Shown here one piece after another: positions 4,714 to 6,767 of a DNA stretch of 6,767 nucleotides. The stretch's first letter is position 1. Each line of letters starts with the position of its first letter. The stretch is from Microcaldota archaeon (GTDB taxonomy: Archaea; Micrarchaeota; Micrarchaeia; Anstonellales; Bilamarchaeaceae). Location of the stretch: positions 1 to 6,767 of the forward strand of contig JAKANX010000055.1 in NCBI GenBank assembly GCA_021823425.1, read 5' to 3'. The translations under genes and the position numbers were made by a program. The notes beneath the pieces are model-generated. The model searched no databases. It was not told the DNA's origin and worked only from the letters and a program-made list of their open reading frames with translations.

Positions 4714-6767
4714 CTAGGAGCAGCGCATTACCAAGGGGACGGGGCTGGACTGCGCAAGGCCTGCGACCTGCCCGCGCGTGTAAATCAGCGTCACGTTCGT
4801 TATCTGCACTATCTGGCCCTTATAATCGCACATCGCGTAAGGAAGGCTCACTGACACTATCAACGAGCCTGCGGGCGCGAACTGGAGGGCCGGGCTGAAC
4901 GGATAGGCGTACCCGTCGAGCACCGCGCCGGTCAGCGTTATGGGCATGAGGTCCTTGTTCCTCACCACCAGATGGATTGTCGTTGAAACGAAATTAACGG
5001 TGAAGGACACGGAAGAGGTTGATGTGCTTCCCGCCGTGTCCTGCGCGGATATTGATATTGAATGGGCTCCGTTGGGAAGCGAAAGGGTTGTGTTCGAGCA
5101 GCCGGGAAGCGCAACTTCCGGCGCGCCGTCAAGGGAATACCGGCAGGAGGAGATTCCCGTGCCTAAATCAGTGGCTGTGAATTCCAGCTGCACGGAGGAA
5201 TTCGTATAGGTCGTGTTCGCGGGGCTCTGGATTCCGACTGTCGGCGCTGTGGAATCCACTATGAATGAAACGGAGGTGGAATTGAGGTTGCCGGCGCTGT
5301 CGTTCGCGTATAGCTCGAGGGTGTGTGAGCCGTCCGAAACGATTAACGTTGTGTTGGAGCAGCCTGAAAGGGAAACGTTCGCTGCCGAATCTAGGGAATA
5401 CCAACAGGAGGAAACTCCAGAGCCGGAATCGGTTGCCGTGAAGTTGAGGCCAATTGACGAGTAATTATACAGGGAATTGGACGGGGCCTGCGCATCAAGG
5501 AGCGGCGCGGCTGAATCGGACGCGAACGAGACCGACGAGGAATTAACGTTGTTTGAGGTGTCGTTCGCGTACACCTGCAGGGTGTGCGGACCGTTGGAAA
5601 ACGGAATGGACGTGTTCGCGCAGCCCGGAAGGGAAACGTTCGCCGCCCCGTCCAGGGAATACCAGCAGGCTGAGATTGCCGCGTTGCCCGCGCTGAAATT
5701 CAGGTCCGCGGAGGATGAATTGTACGTGGAATTCAGCGGACTGGATATAAATATTGCAGGTGCGCCGGGCACGCCCGCGAACGGGTTTGCAAGAGGATAA
5801 AGGTCGCTGTTGTTCTCGTCAATTGCGTAAGGGGAATCGCATATGCCGTCCGCGTTCGCGTCCGCGCACACGTCCGAGAAGCCGGTGCCGTCGGGGGCGC
5901 CCCAGTAGTTGCCGCCTATCATGGGGCCGTTGATTATGTTGGCGCCTGCCGAGAGGGCCGCGTTCCACCCCGCGATTGTAGAATTGAACGGGTACGCGTT
6001 GACGGTGTTGTTGAACACGTTGTCGTAGAAGAGCGTGTCGTTCGTCCTGTTGAGAATCGCCCCGTAGGTGTTGTTGTATATGATGCTCCGGCTTATGGAG
6101 TCGGACAACGGGAACGAAGTGTTCTGCCCCCACACGTAAACGCCCGCATAATTGTTGTACGCCGTCAGGTTGGTGACGTTCGTGCTGTAGGTCGTGAGCA
6201 GGTAAAGCCCGTAGAGCGTGTTATTAAAAGCGAGCAGGTCCGAGAAAGTGTTGTTGAAGGGGCTTATCGGGAAGACGGAGGTGTAGACGAATATTCCTGC
6301 GTATGAATTGCCGTGCGCGGTTATGCCGGAAACGAGGTTGTTGGACGAGTCGGAAAGCAGGCAGAACCCCGAGTACGAGCCGATTGCGGTGACGTTGCGG
6401 ACTACGCTGTCGTTCATCTTGTAAAGGTAGACGCTGCAGCTCGTATTGGAGGCGTTCAGCGTGGTTATATTGCATAGCTCGTTCCCGGAAGAATACGAAA
6501 TCTGGATGTTGGAGGCGTTGTATACCCGGGCGTTCGTGAGCCTGATGCCGCTGGCTTGGCTGGCGTAAAGGTTCGTGGCGTTGTAGACGGTGAGGTTGTT
6601 GATTGAAACGTTGCTGCTGTAGCTCACGAAAAGCCCGTAGGAATAGATGGGGCTGGACACCGTGATGTTTTCCATCGCGATGTTGCTGGAATTTATCACC
6701 ACCATGTTTTCGCCGTTATGGTGGAGGTTCTGGTTCCTGACTGTTATGTTGGTCGAATTGTATATCA
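4714..6767 (-). CDS. Large secreted NosD-like beta-helix protein with three Ig-like repeats (N-terminus outside window)
   Basis: The frame is open to the window edge (at least 20 codons upstream of the ATG at 6705), so the 5' end and any signal peptide are missing. Numbering from that Met, residues 1 to about 265 are parallel beta-helix turns of 21-28 residues, each marked by NxT/NxS and V/I strands (NLTVYN, NARVYN, NITTLN, NVTAIG). GGNYWGAPDGTGFSD and a calcium-loop pattern DxNxDGxxD at 282-290, ending DLYPLANPF, form the usual NosD/PbH1-type cap. Three Ig-like repeats follow at about 316-397, 400-484 and 486-570, each with WYSLD- or RYSLD-type cores and a Cys pair. Residues 571-663 are a separate beta-rich C-terminal domain. 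About 37 N-x-S/T sequons suggest a heavily N-glycosylated surface or extracellular protein, perhaps binding carbohydrate. No C-terminal membrane helix is seen. The function is unknown. Confidence 0.88.
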   Translation of the reverse strand, partial: IYNSTNITVRNQNLHHNGENMVVINSSNIAMENITVSSPIYSYGLFVSYSSNVSINNLTVYNATNLYASQASGIRLTNARVYNASNIQISYSSGNELCNITTLNASNTSCSVYLYKMNDSVVRNVTAIGSYSGFCLLSDSSNNLVSGITAHGNSYAGIFVYTSVFPISPFNNTFSDLLAFNNTLYGLYLLTTYSTNVTNLTAYNNYAGVYVWGQNTSFPLSDSISRSIIYNNTYGAILNRTNDTLFYDNVFNNTVNAYPFNSTIAGWNAALSAGANIINGPMIGGNYWGAPDGTGFSDVCADANADGICDSPYAIDENNSDLYPLANPFAGVPGAPAIFISSPLNSTYNSSSADLNFSAGNAAISACWYSLDGAANVSLPGCANTSIPFSNGPHTLQVYANDTSNNVNSSSVSFASDSAAPLLDAQAPSNSLYNYSSIGLNFTATDSGSGVSSCWYSLDSAANVSLSGCSNTTLIVSDGSHTLELYANDSAGNLNSTSVSFIVDSTAPTVGIQSPANTTYTNSSVQLEFTATDLGTGISSCRYSLDGAPEVALPGCSNTTLSLPNGAHSISISAQDTAGSTSTSSVSFTVNFVSTTIHLVVRNKDLMPITLTGAVLDGYAYPFSPALQFAPAGSLIVSVSLPYAMCDYKGQIVQITNVTLIYTRGQVAGLAQSSPVPLVMRCS
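4996..5760 (-). repeat. Three tandem Ig-like repeats, 87-residue (261-bp) period
   Basis: Within the surface-protein gene the first cysteine of each unit is at residues 347, 434 and 521, and the second at 362, 449 and 536, all exactly 87 apart. At DNA level GGGAATACC followed by (A/G)(A/G)CAGG recurs near 5134, 5394 and 5655. Repeats 2 and 3 share TATDxGxGxSSC; repeat 1 is more diverged (NAAISAC). Confidence 0.85.

Noticed and set aside
4996..5760. Regular repeats as a CRISPR array
   Set aside because: The 261-bp units are coding, in frame and diverged; they are protein domain repeats, not short identical repeats with spacers.

Overview
The window is archaeal chromosome. It carries ribosomal proteins S8e, L44e and S27e, aIF2 alpha, Nop10, a GINS subunit, a KEOPS Cgi121 subunit, a PAC2-family protein and class III (Q-x-x-x-E) prepilin signal peptides. 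Small proteins, tight packing and pilin-like genes beside information-processing genes would fit a small-genome archaeon such as a DPANN lineage (Micrarchaeota or Diapherotrites type). That placement is an inference; no rRNA is present to test it.

Layout. Positions 1-317 (+) hold the C-terminal half of a dCTP deaminase, which ends 12 nt from the stop of a convergent gene. From 4113 down to 330, everything is on the minus strand, in transcription order: Cgi121, Gins51, L44e, S27e, aIF2 alpha, Nop10, PAC2 and two small class III signal-peptide proteins. The gaps from L44e to PAC2 are only about 4-5 nt, so this core is almost certainly one transcript. Nop10 (1774-1923) is a 49-codon gene that is easily missed; I found it by translating the gap between aIF2 alpha and PAC2. 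A 164-nt divergent promoter region (4114-4277) separates this block from S8e (+, 4278-4661). S8e ends in a T-rich stretch and converges on a very large secreted protein gene (minus, 4714 to beyond 6767). That protein is a NosD-like beta-helix followed by three Ig-like repeats of 87 residues.

How the genes relate. The minus-strand block joins tRNA modification (KEOPS), replication (GINS), the large subunit (L44e), the small subunit (S27e), initiator-tRNA delivery (aIF2 alpha), rRNA pseudouridylation (Nop10) and probable proteasome assembly (PAC2). Joint growth-rate control is likely. The two pilin-like proteins and the large glycosylation-site-rich protein are cell-surface functions flanking this housekeeping core.

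Most notable points: (1) Nop10 keeps three of its four zinc cysteines and S27e has a shortened CxC knuckle, while L44e is intact. (2) The S8e leader has a perfect 12-bp hairpin over the Shine-Dalgarno region, plus an upstream segment able to pair with one arm, a layout that could switch translation. (3) One TATA-like element between cgi121 and S8e could serve both directions, with a perfect inverted repeat beside it; cgi121 appears leaderless. (4) The surface protein has an exact 87-residue repeat period. I see no CRISPR array, transposon, tRNA or rRNA, and no clear undescribed defence or mobile system.
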